From: CAILUG01 sp903844415
GTDB taxonomy: Bacteria > Pseudomonadota > Gammaproteobacteria > Pseudomonadales > Pseudohongiellaceae
Direction of reading: 5' to 3'
DNA: 64,000 nucleotides
Assembly (NCBI GenBank): GCA_947477655.1
Contig: CANJTS010000002.1
Span: 1-64,000, forward strand
Within the stretch, counting starts at the first letter, position 1, and the number at the start of each line of letters is the position of its first letter. The notes beneath the pieces were generated by a model that was given only the letters and a program-made list of their open reading frames with translations, did not search any database and had not been told where the DNA came from. The position numbers and the translations under genes are program-made. Below, in pieces: positions 8,141-17,329 of the stretch.

Positions 8141-8899
8141 TCAGGGAATAGCTTTGGGGCCAGAAGCTGCACGATCACGAATCGATTCATTAAATTCTAT
8201 TTCATCAATAGGAGCAAATATCTGCTCCATCAATTCCCCATTGAGAGAATCAGTAGCTTGCAGAGCGAAAGTTTTCACATCACTGGTCCACTCTTGGCTA
8301 TATAGTTCCGGATCGGTAACGGTGATTGTTAGCTCAAGAGTTTGCGCATCAGCGCGATGCCAGCGTTCTTCAATCTCGGTAAAATCGGTATAGGGTGTGC
8401 CCCATTCGTCAAGCCAGGCACGACCATCTAGTCCAACCGTTTTCACAACCAGAGTATCACCTTGCCACTCACCTACAGAATAACCGTACCAGAACGGGCC
8501 TGCTACCAGGGAGTCGGGCACAGCGCGTCCATCTGTCCACACGGTGCGCCAATGTTTGCCCCATTCAAATAATTGAATCACCTTGCCATCCATCTGCACC
8601 AACTCCATGGGACGTCCATATACCAAAGTACGGTACAAACCCGGTGGATTAGCCTGTCCTAACGGATCGTTACCAAAAGCTGGCATAGCTTGACGTGGCC
8701 CTTTGCCGGGGTTGTTTGCGTCAAATACGGCACGACCAGCAGCAGTAAATGGCAGTTCGGCCGGGTTCCACTGTGACATCGGGTAGTTATTTGAGCCGGA
8801 GGCGCGTAACCAAACTCCAGTCAGGTCTGCTGTTTGAGCACTCGCAAGAGCGGTTGATAGACCCAGTATTACAATAGATATTTTAAGTAGATTGATCAT
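8141..8899 (-). CDS. Conserved secreted protein of unknown function, DUF6152 partner
   Basis: 252 residues with a Sec signal peptide cut after ALASA (about residue 21). The mature protein opens with DLTGVW, holds a PPGLYR motif, an FEWGKHWRTVWTDGR segment, GEWQGDTLVVKTVGLDG, an E-E-R-W-H-R segment and a C-terminal ITVTDPELYSQEW. I know this pattern from a common family found in proteobacteria and acidobacteria beside DUF6152-type genes, but no function has been assigned as far as I know. It starts 18 bp after the DUF6152 gene and clearly shares its operon. Periplasmic location is inferred. Confidence 0.75.
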   Translation of the reverse strand: MINLLKISIVILGLSTALASAQTADLTGVWLRASGSNNYPMSQWNPAELPFTAAGRAVFDANNPGKGPRQAMPAFGNDPLGQANPPGLYRTLVYGRPMELVQMDGKVIQLFEWGKHWRTVWTDGRAVPDSLVAGPFWYGYSVGEWQGDTLVVKTVGLDGRAWLDEWGTPYTDFTEIEERWHRADAQTLELTITVTDPELYSQEWTSDVKTFALQATDSLNGELMEQIFAPIDEIEFNESIRDRAASGPKAIP

Positions 8900-8917
8900 G
8901 ATTGTGCTCCGTTTTTG

Positions 8918-9343
8918 TTATTGTCGTGTTTCGCCGTTGGGTAAACGTGAGGGCAGTAATTCGCCGTTAACGTAAACTAGGCAATCGAACAAACACTCTC
9001 CCACAGGAGCAGCAGTGCGGGATGGGTGGACACGAAACTCAACAGTATCACCCACTTTAAAAGTTTCCCTTGTCCAGCCATTGGAGCGGGACATCAGTAT
9101 CGGGCTTGGTAATTCGATGGCATAGTTAACTGGTTCGCCGGCTTCATTGGTAATGTCCAGAAACAAGGCTGAATGTGGATTACGCCAACGAAACTGAGTA
9201 ACGGTTCCTTTCACGGTGGCCCAGGCGCTTTGTTCATAAGACACAGCAGTACCATGATGGGCTACTACAGGCAGTGTAAAGCCAAACAAAAGTAAAGCAA
9301 AAGCCGTAAACGAACTGCGGCGCAATAATCTAAGCGAGTGCAT
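8918..9343 (-). CDS. DUF6152 family periplasmic protein
   Basis: 141 residues from the ATG that follows a strong AGGAGA site. A signal peptide ends at PVVAHHG; the mature protein begins with the family's paired His (HHG), then has a strand-rich OB-like region with WRNPHSALFLDI and VGDTVEFRVHPSR. The HH start and the NPH motif are diagnostic of DUF6152 and suggest metal binding, though none is demonstrated. Residues C-terminal to this carry two cysteines (GECLFDC) that may form a disulfide. It is the first gene of a two-gene operon. A second DUF6152 gene is at 39700-40089. Confidence 0.82.
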   Translation of the reverse strand: MHSLRLLRRSSFTAFALLLFGFTLPVVAHHGTAVSYEQSAWATVKGTVTQFRWRNPHSALFLDITNEAGEPVNYAIELPSPILMSRSNGWTRETFKVGDTVEFRVHPSRTAAPVGECLFDCLVYVNGELLPSRLPNGETRQ

Positions 9344-9487
9344 AACAATCTCCTGAAGCAAAAAATGTGAATAGAAATAACTGTTGAGCCTTGTGTGGGG
9401 CTTACTGATTGGAGCAAGAGGATTCTAACCTCAGACCCCTGTCTCCCGAAGGCCGGAAATGGTCTCGGGCTGAGTCTGGGGAACAAA

Positions 9488-9504
9488 TTAACTCATTGAG
9501 TTAA
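9488..9504. promoter_or_regulatory. 17-bp palindrome, TetR-type operator candidate
   Basis: TTAACTCA-T-TGAGTTAA is a perfect 8+1+8 palindrome about 145 bp upstream of the DUF6152 gene start, in its expected promoter region. Its length and ACTCAnTGAGT core resemble operators of TetR-family repressors. No regulator gene is found in the window nearby, so any cognate protein would be encoded elsewhere. Confidence 0.5.
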
Positions 9505-10090
9505 ATTAATATAGCATCCATTGTGGTTCAGTATTGTTCGGTGTAGTAATTCCGAACCAATTCCGTTCGGGGTTGTTGCAGAGACTTTTGTCTACAAACC
9601 GGACATCCAATTAATAATAACATCAAATCAAAAGGCGTTAGAAGTGCACTCAAGTCGCGCAGGTATAGGCAAGCAAACTGTAGGTAGGCGTTAAAAATTT
9701 CGTCGGCACAGTCGAGATGGCCAGTAAGTCGTAAGTTGCATATATATATGCTAGCAAAAATCAGTAGAGGTAGAGCAATATCCTGCTGGTCAATTCAAAC
9801 GGCTTGTGTATGAACGCTCTTTTGGGTAAATCAATATCGACGATTGGCTTAATCCTACTTAAGTACACGACTGGCGACAAAAAAGGACCTGAATATGCTG
9901 AAAATGGAGTCATTCGCAAAGGAAAAGATTCTGCTAATCGCAAACTTAACACATTGAAGCCAGCTTTAAACCGCGCTCTGAATGACAGAGATTGTTAGCA
10001 CGGATGTAGGACTTTCTGCAGATACAAGGCGGTTGGGAAAGCATAGTCACGCTTTTGTCAAAGATCGCAAGACAATCCATAGTCAAGAAT

Positions 10091-10282
10091 TTTGCGGTTG
10101 ATTTGGCTACTTTCATACTAGAGTGGTCAGTACAGAAGCTTTCAGTTCAGGCAGCGTTTATGTCGCTATTGTAGACACAAAGCATAAGCAGGAGAGGCAA
10201 CAGCTGGGACAACGATCCAATTAAAAGGATGTTCTGGAGTTTGAAAGCAGAATGGGTGACAAGCTTCCGATTTTTTTTCTAG
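10091..10282 (+). mobile_element. IS3-family transposase (orfB) fragment, decayed
   Basis: In one frame this stretch reads AVDLATFILEW..., then, after a TAG at 10172, SISRRGNSWDNDPIKRMFW and SLKAEW. These are the rve/DDE-core signatures of IS3-family orfB: the strand around the second catalytic Asp and the WDNxPxxRxFxSLKxEW block around the catalytic Glu, here changed to Lys in PIKR. The internal stop, the missing Glu and the absence of flanking transposase sequence show it is dead and internally deleted. Confidence 0.8.
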
Positions 10283-10557
10283 ACTAAATTTCCCAGTGAA
10301 AAAATTCGTTTAATTGATTCGTGTTTTTCTATAAAAGAAGAGATTGTTGACTGATTCATCCGTCTAATCCACATCAGTCGATTTTTATATTCCTAGAATG
10401 AAGTGGAATCGATCAGTTAAGTTTGGCTTAATGTTGAGCTTTTCTTTTGGGTAGTTTGTATGCCCGTTACACAAGCGGTCAAAATAGTTTGTTAAACACT
10501 TGTCACATAATTTATCGTAAAATATTGTTGCACAATTACTTTGAGGGAAATTCTGCA

Positions 10558-11211
10558 ATGGCAATGAAGCCGCACCTTGTTAATACTTTAAACAACTTTA
10601 TTGCTGGCTGGTATCTCAATGATGAGGGCATTTGTGATCAGCTCATTAATTATTTCGAAAACTCACCCGAAAAACGCAAAGGCATGATGTCCTCTTCCAG
10701 CGGACTGGATATCGTGGACAAGGAAAAAAAAGATAGCACTGATGCAACCTTGCAACCTTCGCCGCTAGCTCATAGCTACATACGGTTATTGCACAGCGTT
10801 GCCCGAGAATATATTGCATTATATCCATTCAGCAACAAGGTTGTGCCGTGGGGAGTGATCGAGCCGATTGGCATTCAGCATTACGACCCGGGTGGTGGCT
10901 ATCATGAATGGCATTTTGAGCGTGACAACTCCAATGACACGATTGCTCGGCGCCATTTGGTTTTCATGACATATCTGAATGATGTTCAGGATCAGGGCGG
11001 TACCGAGTTTCACTACCAGAAACTGACTTTACAACCAGAAAAAGGACTTACCTTAATCTGGCCTTCCGACTGGATGTTTACCCACCGTGGAGTCGTCTCG
11101 CCATCACAACATAAATATATTATTACCGGCTGGTTCAGTACCTACACTAACAAGAAATTCGAAGTCTTTAGCAAGCAAGCGAGCCATGTTGCAGGAAATT
11201 ATTCGGCGTGA
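10558..11211 (+). CDS. 2-oxoglutarate/Fe(II)-dependent oxygenase (prolyl-4-hydroxylase-like)
   Basis: 217 residues from the ATG after GAGGGA; the longer frame adds an improbable 37-residue extension. A double-stranded beta-helix domain covers the C-terminal half. GGGYHEWHFERD gives the HxE/D iron-binding pair, GGTEFHYQ is the conserved Gly-Gly-Thr-x-F strand, and FTHRGVVSP holds the distal His with a basic residue (about ten positions further on) for 2-oxoglutarate. It resembles bacterial P4H-type hydroxylases that modify peptides or amino acids. The use of Glu rather than Asp in the iron motif is less common. It lies between two IS3 fragments together with the antiporter. Substrate unknown. 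Confidence 0.75.
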   Translation: MAMKPHLVNTLNNFIAGWYLNDEGICDQLINYFENSPEKRKGMMSSSSGLDIVDKEKKDSTDATLQPSPLAHSYIRLLHSVAREYIALYPFSNKVVPWGVIEPIGIQHYDPGGGYHEWHFERDNSNDTIARRHLVFMTYLNDVQDQGGTEFHYQKLTLQPEKGLTLIWPSDWMFTHRGVVSPSQHKYIITGWFSTYTNKKFEVFSKQASHVAGNYSA

Positions 11212-11420
11212 TAAATCATAAGTTCCAAAATATTTTAAATCATACTTAGTTAATGGCGCTTTATTTTTTAGATATAGCCCATACGCAATTGAATTGAGTC
11301 GCAGGATGGTTTTTATGAAACCTTTTCTTGGTTTATAACTTGCTGAAAAAAAACTTTTCTATTTTGGTGGTAATACTGCGCTTGATCTTTTAGCGTTAAT
11401 GGGTCTAGAAGGACAAGTGC

Positions 11421-12623
11421 ATGACTATTACCGAAATTTTCTTGATCGCGATGGCGATTATCTTCACCGTGCCCTATTTAATCTGGCGTCTAGGTAGGAC
11501 CGACTATTGGGTGCCGCTTGTTGTCGTGCAGATTATCGCTGGGATACTGCTGGGTCCAGGAGTTATGGGCGCGGCGTTTCCTGATTATTACAATTTTGTT
11601 TTCAATCCCCAGGTTATCCAGTCGTTAAACGGCATTGCGTGGTGGGCCGTAATGATTTTCGTCTGGATCGCGGGCGTTGAGCTCGATCTTAAACAAGCGT
11701 GGCTAGTAAGAAATGAAAGTTTCATCACGGCTGGCTTCGCTCTGGGCTGCCCGCTACTAACCGGCTCTGTCGCGGCTTTCATTATTTTAACGATGGGTGA
11801 TGGCTGGATGGGTGGGAACGGAAGTCGCTGGCAGTTCGTACTCGGCGTGGGGATGGCTTGTGCTGTTACCGCATTGCCGATCTTGATTCTTCTGATGGAA
11901 AAGCTCGAGATCCTGAGGCAACCAATAGGACAGCGTTTGTTGCGTTATGCAAGCCTCGATGACATTGCCATATGGGGAGTGCTGGCGCTTATCCTGCTCG
12001 ATTTCGACCGCATTGGCCGGCAGGTAATGTTCCTGTTTGGTTTTACATTTGCGAGCTATTTATTCCGTAAACTTATGTTGGCTTGCCCGCAACGCGATCG
12101 TTGGTATGTAGGATTGATCTGGCTCATATTGTGCGGATTAGCAGCTGATTGGGCGGGATTACATTTCATGGTCGGGGCATTCCTTGCTGGCGTCGTTATC
12201 GACGGCGAATTATTCGATCAGAAGGAGATGGATATGCTACGGCATTTCGTTCTCATGATCTTTATGCCTGTTTTCTTTCTGAGTACGGGCTTGCGTACTA
12301 ATTGGGAAGTTGGTGGAACTGCGGTTTTCATCGCAGCACTTCTACTATTTGTTGCACAACTGGCCGGCAAGCTCGTGGGCCTTCAAATTGCTGGGAAAAT
12401 TCTCAAATGGGGAAAAGGCGAGGCTACGATCATCGGCTGGTTGTTGCAGACCAAGGCTCTTATCATGATCATATTCGCGAATGTGCTTCTGGACCGCCAG
12501 ATCATCACTAGTGAAACTTTTACAGCCCTACTATTGATGGCAATCGCAAGCACGATGCTGACGATACCAGTTGTTAATCCGATGCTGGCAAGATCTGCTG
12601 CTCTTATTGCCCGCGATAAATAA
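11421..12623 (+). CDS. Cation:proton antiporter, CPA2 family (KefB/NhaS-like)
   Basis: 400 residues, 11-13 hydrophobic segments. Family signatures are the N-terminal Q-I-x-A-G-I-L-L-G-P-G helix (about residues 37-47), the acidic FVWIAGVELDL segment and the ion-path helix containing RYASLDDIAIWG, with the paired Asp that carry Na+/K+ or H+. The C-terminal TrkA-N/RCK domain of full KefB proteins is missing, as in the shorter antiporters. Function: exchange of K+ or Na+ for protons across the inner membrane. The stop overlaps an ATG (TAATG) of an IS3 orfA remnant, so the element landed or recombined exactly at its 3' end. Confidence 0.87.
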   Translation: MTITEIFLIAMAIIFTVPYLIWRLGRTDYWVPLVVVQIIAGILLGPGVMGAAFPDYYNFVFNPQVIQSLNGIAWWAVMIFVWIAGVELDLKQAWLVRNESFITAGFALGCPLLTGSVAAFIILTMGDGWMGGNGSRWQFVLGVGMACAVTALPILILLMEKLEILRQPIGQRLLRYASLDDIAIWGVLALILLDFDRIGRQVMFLFGFTFASYLFRKLMLACPQRDRWYVGLIWLILCGLAADWAGLHFMVGAFLAGVVIDGELFDQKEMDMLRHFVLMIFMPVFFLSTGLRTNWEVGGTAVFIAALLLFVAQLAGKLVGLQIAGKILKWGKGEATIIGWLLQTKALIMIIFANVLLDRQIITSETFTALLLMAIASTMLTIPVVNPMLARSAALIARDK

Positions 12624-12947
12624 TGCCATCTGATCAAGACGAAATTCGCAAACTCAAAGCCCAAGCGAAACAGTTGGAAGTGGGGAAGAAGATCCTAAAA
12701 AAATCGGCAGGCTTCATTACCAAAGAAACCGATTAAGAATTTTGTTTGTCGCCAGGAACTCGAAGACTGTGTTTATTGGAGTGATGTACTGGGACCTGGG
12801 TGTGAAATACAATGGATTTAAAACTATTCGGCTAGAAAGCGCGCACTGTCGGATAAACCTGAGCACGAAGAGATTTTGAAGCAGTAAAAGGTACGATGGA
12901 ATCAGCACCAAACCTTCTATGAGGCGCGGCAAAATATATTGAAATAG
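12623..12947 (+). mobile_element. IS3-family remnant: orfA 3' part fused to orfB scraps
   Basis: A 37-codon frame (12623-12736) reads EIRKLKAQAKQLEVGKKIL then KKSAGFITKE, the classic leucine-zipper end of IS3 orfA. It is followed out of frame by RKRALSDKPEHEEILKQ, an orfB N-terminal piece, and by a C-terminal-like HQTFYEARQNILK. Stops and frame changes separate the pieces and the catalytic core is gone. The element is a deleted relic. Confidence 0.8.
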
Positions 12948-13087
12948 ATTGCCACATTTTACTGTTGCAGCCGACTCTATTCTTCTTTGGGGTGTTGGTG
13001 TCCGATGCGGTAGGTTGTAGAGAGGGGCAACAAAATGGGAAAAACCTACTTAACAGGATGTGTGTCTATTTATTGTTGACTGAGCCA

Positions 13088-13681
13088 CTAGGGCGCTCCC
13101 AACCAGTAACCAAAGGATATCAAAATGGCGGCAATGGCAGTGTAAGCTGCTACCCGCTTTAAACGATAATTGTTTGGCAAAAGCAACACAAAACCGACTA
13201 TGGAAAAAAATATCAGAAGAATGGAGCTTATATCGAGAAGCCATTTCCAGATAACGTCGGTTTCCCTGGCTTTATGCAGATCATTGAGCATGGCGATAAA
13301 GCCGTAATCGGATTTCTCTCCAACGGCTTTCTGCTCGTCCTGATCAATTTCAATGAATGCTGTGGCTCCGGGGCTACGATAATCAACTAATACAAGTTTT
13401 GCGTCATGGGTGATGGAGGCTTTTGCCCGATCCACCCCAAATTCTTTCAGCAGGAATGATTCTAGCTCGGGCGAGTCGGCTATGAGGCCCTCTGAATCGA
13501 GAGGCAGGTCCGGTAGCGAGTCTACAATGATCTCAGTTATCTCTGGTTCGGCGATAAAGACATCTACATGATTCAGTGTTATGCCTGTGATGGAAAAAAA
13601 AACCAAGATGACAAATAGAGCGATGGAAAGATAAATATGAATGGTGCGGGACCAACTGACTAAAGTGCGATTTATAAGCAT
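13088..13681 (-). CDS. PepSY-associated membrane protein
   Basis: 197 residues. An N-terminal amphipathic start (VSWSRTIHIYLSIALF) with one membrane segment carrying His and the SITGITLNH pattern, a periplasmic PepSY-like region of ~110 residues, then one segment ISSILLIFFSIVGFVLLL and a final hydrophobic helix (residues 173-194). The His in HIYLS and in LNDLHKA and the ITGITLNH signature are typical of the PepSY_TM group that accompanies flavin-based periplasmic electron transfer. Such proteins often neighbour DUF2271/ApbE genes; here the ApbE-DUF2271 gene lies 8.6 kb away, on the opposite strand. Function, probably electron transfer across the inner membrane, is inferred. Confidence 0.78.
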   Translation of the reverse strand: MLINRTLVSWSRTIHIYLSIALFVILVFFSITGITLNHVDVFIAEPEITEIIVDSLPDLPLDSEGLIADSPELESFLLKEFGVDRAKASITHDAKLVLVDYRSPGATAFIEIDQDEQKAVGEKSDYGFIAMLNDLHKARETDVIWKWLLDISSILLIFFSIVGFVLLLPNNYRLKRVAAYTAIAAILISFGYWLGAP

Positions 13682-14706
13682 AGTTTAAATTCTTGAGCGG
13701 GCCAATTTTAAGTGATCGGTATACAAGTAAATATACTTTGGAGTGTAGTGGTTAAAGATTTTTTGGTCCATATTTTAAGAAAAATAAAAATCATTCAGCG
13801 TTGTTTGTTCGCTATCTGAGGCCTAGCAAAATCGGCGTCAAAGATTAGAGGAAAATTCTGGCCACCTATGTGTGTCTCGATGATATTGGGTAGACGTCAA
13901 ATTTCTAAGCGATGAATGGTGGTCTGTATTCGTTATATTCAATTAGTCATGCTTCAATTTTCTGCATTGCATCTTCTATCAACAGAAACCAATAACATTT
14001 CGATCGTTCATTTCAAAAACTGCCATAGGATGATTCAATTAACAGAATATTCTTCGGTTTTTAGATATTGAAAGGCTCAACACCATGTTATTTAGGTTAG
14101 CCCACCTATCCAATTCTTTTTAAATAAACTCACTGCAGTTGCCCTCCTGTAAGTGTGTAGGTTGGTGATCATTGAGCTTTTAGATCGAGTTTATCACTCC
14201 AACCAAATGATGCCATTTAATGGTGTAATCCGCATGAACCGCCATCTTTTCAAGTTCTGGTGGAAGCAATTGTCTAGATGCGTGCTCTTAACGCCTGATC
14301 GGTGTTTCGATGTGACTTTTAGCAATAAACGGAGCTATGGCAACTGATAAGTTCGTATGCGAAACTTCTAGGCGCGCGAAAATAAAACTAAAAATAATTG
14401 ACTAAGTGTGCATGTGCGACTGACTTTAGAGAGTTATTTTCTGCAAATGCCGGAGTGTTTTCTAGACTAGGTTGGGATCGGCAACAATAATATCTAATTG
14501 ATAGGTTTAATAATAATAAAATCATTATTTTCAATGATATATATTGTAATTATCTGGGGGGGGGGGTAAGCAAACAAGTAAAAAATCGTTTAGTATTCTA
14601 CTGGGAATTATACTGATTGATAAATATCATAGAAATACATATAGATAATTTTATAAATTGTATATACATTCAAAAAAAATAATTTGGGATTGTCGGCGGA
14701 GGTTTA
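13682..14706. other. AT-rich intergenic kilobase without a recognisable gene
   Basis: About 1 kb separates the divergent PepSY gene and the DUF1592 gene. Small open frames here look random and match nothing I recognise. The right end is very AT-rich and contains an 11-G run (14556-14566). It should hold promoters of both flanking genes. It may also contain decayed sequence, given the IS fragments to the left. Confidence 0.5.
14556..14566 (+). repeat. G11 homopolymer upstream of the DUF1592 gene
   Basis: Eleven consecutive G residues in an otherwise AT-rich region, 140 bp upstream of the DUF1592 start codon. Tracts of this length slip during replication and are known promoter-spacing switches in other bacteria. 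It is far from the ATG, so it could affect a promoter but not the reading frame. Confidence 0.6.
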
Positions 14707-17127
14707 ATGTTATCAGGGGAAAGTGCGAGTCGCACAATTGTGGCTGTATTAATGATGTTGGTATGGGCTGCGCCCAGTGCCATAGCACAATCCAACCCGG
14801 CAAATTTGCCCATGCCACCGCTCGAAATGGTGGGGAAATATTGCGTCACCTGCCATAACTTTGACGATTATGCGGGCAGCCTGAATCTGGAGCTTATCCT
14901 GTCGGACCCCATTTCCAGCCAATCGGAAAATTGGGAGAAAGTAATACGCAAGTTACGGGCGGGGATGATGCCCCCGCCTAGCCAAGATCGTCCTGAGGGT
15001 GATCATTACTTGGCGCTAACCCAGTGGCTGGAGGCACAGGTTGATCAGGACGCGCCGCTGCGGCCTGGTTCAGTGGGTCTGCACCGCCTGAATCGTAGTG
15101 AGTATGCCAATGCGATCGAAGAAATGCTTGGCATAAAAATTGATCCCTCTCTATACCTGCCGGCAGACACCTCGTCACTAGGCTTTGACAACCAGGCGGG
15201 CTCTCTAACGCTTTCGCCAACCCTGTTGGACGCCTACGTCAATGCGGCAGCGGAAATTTCTAGCATGACGGTAGGCTTCTCGAATTCGCCCGGTGAGGTA
15301 ATGTTTCTTGCTCCAGCTGACACTTCACAGAGTAACCATGTCGAGGGTATGCCGTTCAACACCCGTGGAGGCTTGCTAGTTGAGCACACCTTTCCGTCTG
15401 ATGGGGAGTATAAGTTTTCTATTCAGAACTTTGGCTTGGGCAGTTTCCATCCAGGCGAACAGCTTGAGTTGAGCATTGACCGCGAGCGGGTGCAACTATG
15501 GGATTACGTAAATATGGGGCTAGTGGAGGGCATGGGGGGTGACGATGATGGTGCTCTCGAAGTTACCTTGCCGGTGAAGGCTGGTACACATGTGATAGGG
15601 GCAACTTTTCTGGCGACTAATTACCGCCCTTCGAACAATATGATAGAAGAGTATGAGCGAAAATCGATTGAAAACAATGAAATTCCTCAATACCAGTTGC
15701 ATCCAATTATAGGGATGATGAAGGTGATTGGACCCTTCAATGCAGAGAGATCCGTCGATTCTGCGAGCCTGAGGAAGATTTTTACGTGTCAACCGGCGAA
15801 TGGGGACGAGGAACCCCAGTGTGCTAGACAAATTGTTTCCTCGTTGGCGCGCCAAGCATACCGTAGACCGGTAACGGATGAGGATATGGCTCCGTTGATG
15901 GCATTTTATCAGCAGGGTGTTGATAGTGGCGGTTCTTTCAGAGGCGGCATAGAACTGGCGGTAAGGAGACTGTTGGCTGATCCGAAATTCCTCATACGTA
16001 CGGAGATTGAGCCGGAGGAACTGGCGGTGGGCGAAATTTATCAGATTACTGACGTGGAACTTGCTTCGCGTATGTCTTTTTTTCTGTGGAGCAGCATACC
16101 CGATGGTGAACTTATTGATTTGGCCGCCGCAGGTCGTTTGAGTGAACCCGAGGTGCTGGAGCAGCAGGTAAACCGCATGTTGCAAGATCCGCGTGCAAAG
16201 GCACTAGTAAAGAATTTTGCCCAGCAATGGTTGTATCTACGTAACCTGTCGGGCATTTTTCCGGACGGGATTTTCTATCCTAATTGGGATGCGGAGTTGA
16301 GGGACGGCTATCAGCTTGAAATGGAAATGTTGTTCGAGAGCATCATTAGGAATGATAGTAGTATCATAACGTTATTGGATGCTAACTATACGTTCATTAA
16401 TGGTCGATTGGCGAAACAATATGGCATCCCCAATGTATATGGTTCGAATTTCCGGCGAGTAGAATTGCCCCCTGAGATGGACTACCGTCGCGGGATTTTG
16501 GGTAAGGGCAGCTTCCTGTCCATTGCCTCAACGGAGGCATTCAGAACATCCCCAGTTAAGCGTGGGGTATGGGTGCTGGAGAACATACTAGGGACGCCTC
16601 CTCCGGCGCCGCCGGCGAATGTGCCTGCCCTGGAAGAAACCGGCGCAGAGGTGAAGGTGCTGTCGCTGCGTGATCAGCTTGAAACACACCGCCAGAACGA
16701 GCCCTGCGCGACCTGCCACCAGATTATGGACGGAATCGGTTTTGCGCTTGAGAGCTTTGACTTGGACGGTTCTTACAGGACAGTTTCCGGGCATCCGCGT
16801 CAGTTTGATGGTGTGTCGGTTCCAGTAAATACTAGCGTCATGCTGTGGGACGGCACTCCTGCAAACGGCGTGTCCGAACTACGTGAGAATTTGATGAAGT
16901 ATTCTCCCCAGTTTGTGCGCTTTGCAGTGGAGAAACTGATGACCTTCGGTGTTGGTCGGGGCATGGAATACTACGACATGCCCGCGATCCGCGACATTGT
17001 GGAAGAAGCCGAGGACGATAATTACCGTTTTTCTACTTTGGTGCTGGGTGTTGTAAAGAGTCCACAGTTCCTTAAGCGAGAAAAAATACAACATGACAGC
17101 AGTGAAGTGGCTGCACTCGACAGGTAG
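14707..17127 (+). CDS. DUF1587/1592/1588/1585 multidomain cytochrome-like protein
   Basis: 806 residues with a signal peptide cut near AIAQ (residue 27). Domains in order: a haem-c-like motif CVTCH (about residues 48-52, PSCyt type), DUF1587 (LHRLNRSEYANAIEEMLG), a beta-rich middle, DUF1595 and DUF1592 (SRMSFFLWSSIPDGELIDLA, FAQQWLYLRNL), DUF1588 with RRGILGKGSF, TSPVKRGVW and a second motif CATCH, and DUF1585 at the end (FVRFAVEKLMTFGVGRGMEY). This architecture, first noted in planctomycetes, also occurs in marine gammaproteobacteria beside DUF1552 genes. Enzyme activity has not been shown to my knowledge; a periplasmic redox role is inferred from the two CxxCH motifs. A GGAGG site precedes the ATG. 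It heads a four-gene same-strand set. Confidence 0.9.
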   Translation: MLSGESASRTIVAVLMMLVWAAPSAIAQSNPANLPMPPLEMVGKYCVTCHNFDDYAGSLNLELILSDPISSQSENWEKVIRKLRAGMMPPPSQDRPEGDHYLALTQWLEAQVDQDAPLRPGSVGLHRLNRSEYANAIEEMLGIKIDPSLYLPADTSSLGFDNQAGSLTLSPTLLDAYVNAAAEISSMTVGFSNSPGEVMFLAPADTSQSNHVEGMPFNTRGGLLVEHTFPSDGEYKFSIQNFGLGSFHPGEQLELSIDRERVQLWDYVNMGLVEGMGGDDDGALEVTLPVKAGTHVIGATFLATNYRPSNNMIEEYERKSIENNEIPQYQLHPIIGMMKVIGPFNAERSVDSASLRKIFTCQPANGDEEPQCARQIVSSLARQAYRRPVTDEDMAPLMAFYQQGVDSGGSFRGGIELAVRRLLADPKFLIRTEIEPEELAVGEIYQITDVELASRMSFFLWSSIPDGELIDLAAAGRLSEPEVLEQQVNRMLQDPRAKALVKNFAQQWLYLRNLSGIFPDGIFYPNWDAELRDGYQLEMEMLFESIIRNDSSIITLLDANYTFINGRLAKQYGIPNVYGSNFRRVELPPEMDYRRGILGKGSFLSIASTEAFRTSPVKRGVWVLENILGTPPPAPPANVPALEETGAEVKVLSLRDQLETHRQNEPCATCHQIMDGIGFALESFDLDGSYRTVSGHPRQFDGVSVPVNTSVMLWDGTPANGVSELRENLMKYSPQFVRFAVEKLMTFGVGRGMEYYDMPAIRDIVEEAEDDNYRFSTLVLGVVKSPQFLKREKIQHDSSEVAALDR

Positions 17128-17329
17128 AAATGGACTATCAAATCCGGTAACAAAGGACAGAATCAAGCGGGGTTCAATATAAAATTCTGGAAACTATGAA
17201 AGAAATGTAGTATTCGGGAAGCTTGGCAGGTTCGACGTAAATAGCGGCAACTGAGTGCAAATAAACCATACAGTTGTCTTAAGAGATCTTTGTGATCGAA
17301 AGTCAGTCGCTGAATCAAAGGAGCATATT

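Larger units (their letters stand above)
9344..10557. other. Long non-coding stretch with an operator-like palindrome and an IS3 remnant
   Basis: About 1.2 kb without a credible intact gene. It contains an interrupted inverted repeat near 9430-9480 (CAGAC/GTCTG with CCCGA/TCGGG inside), the palindrome at 9488-9504, an uninformative AT-rich part (9505-10090) and an IS3-family transposase fragment at 10091-10282. The last 270 bp are the leader of the 2OG oxygenase. Confidence 0.5.

Noticed and set aside
9413..9486. Possible tRNA on the minus strand, with a GGATTCTAACC stretch resembling a reversed T-arm
   Set aside because: The stretch lacks a D-arm and an anticodon arm that pair, and the T-loop match GGATTCTAACC differs from GGATTCGAACC at a conserved base. 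Only an interrupted hairpin remains.
14153..14347. Small ORF in the AT-rich gap before the DUF1592 gene
   Set aside because: It has no ribosome site, no family pattern and a random-looking composition, so it was not called as a gene.
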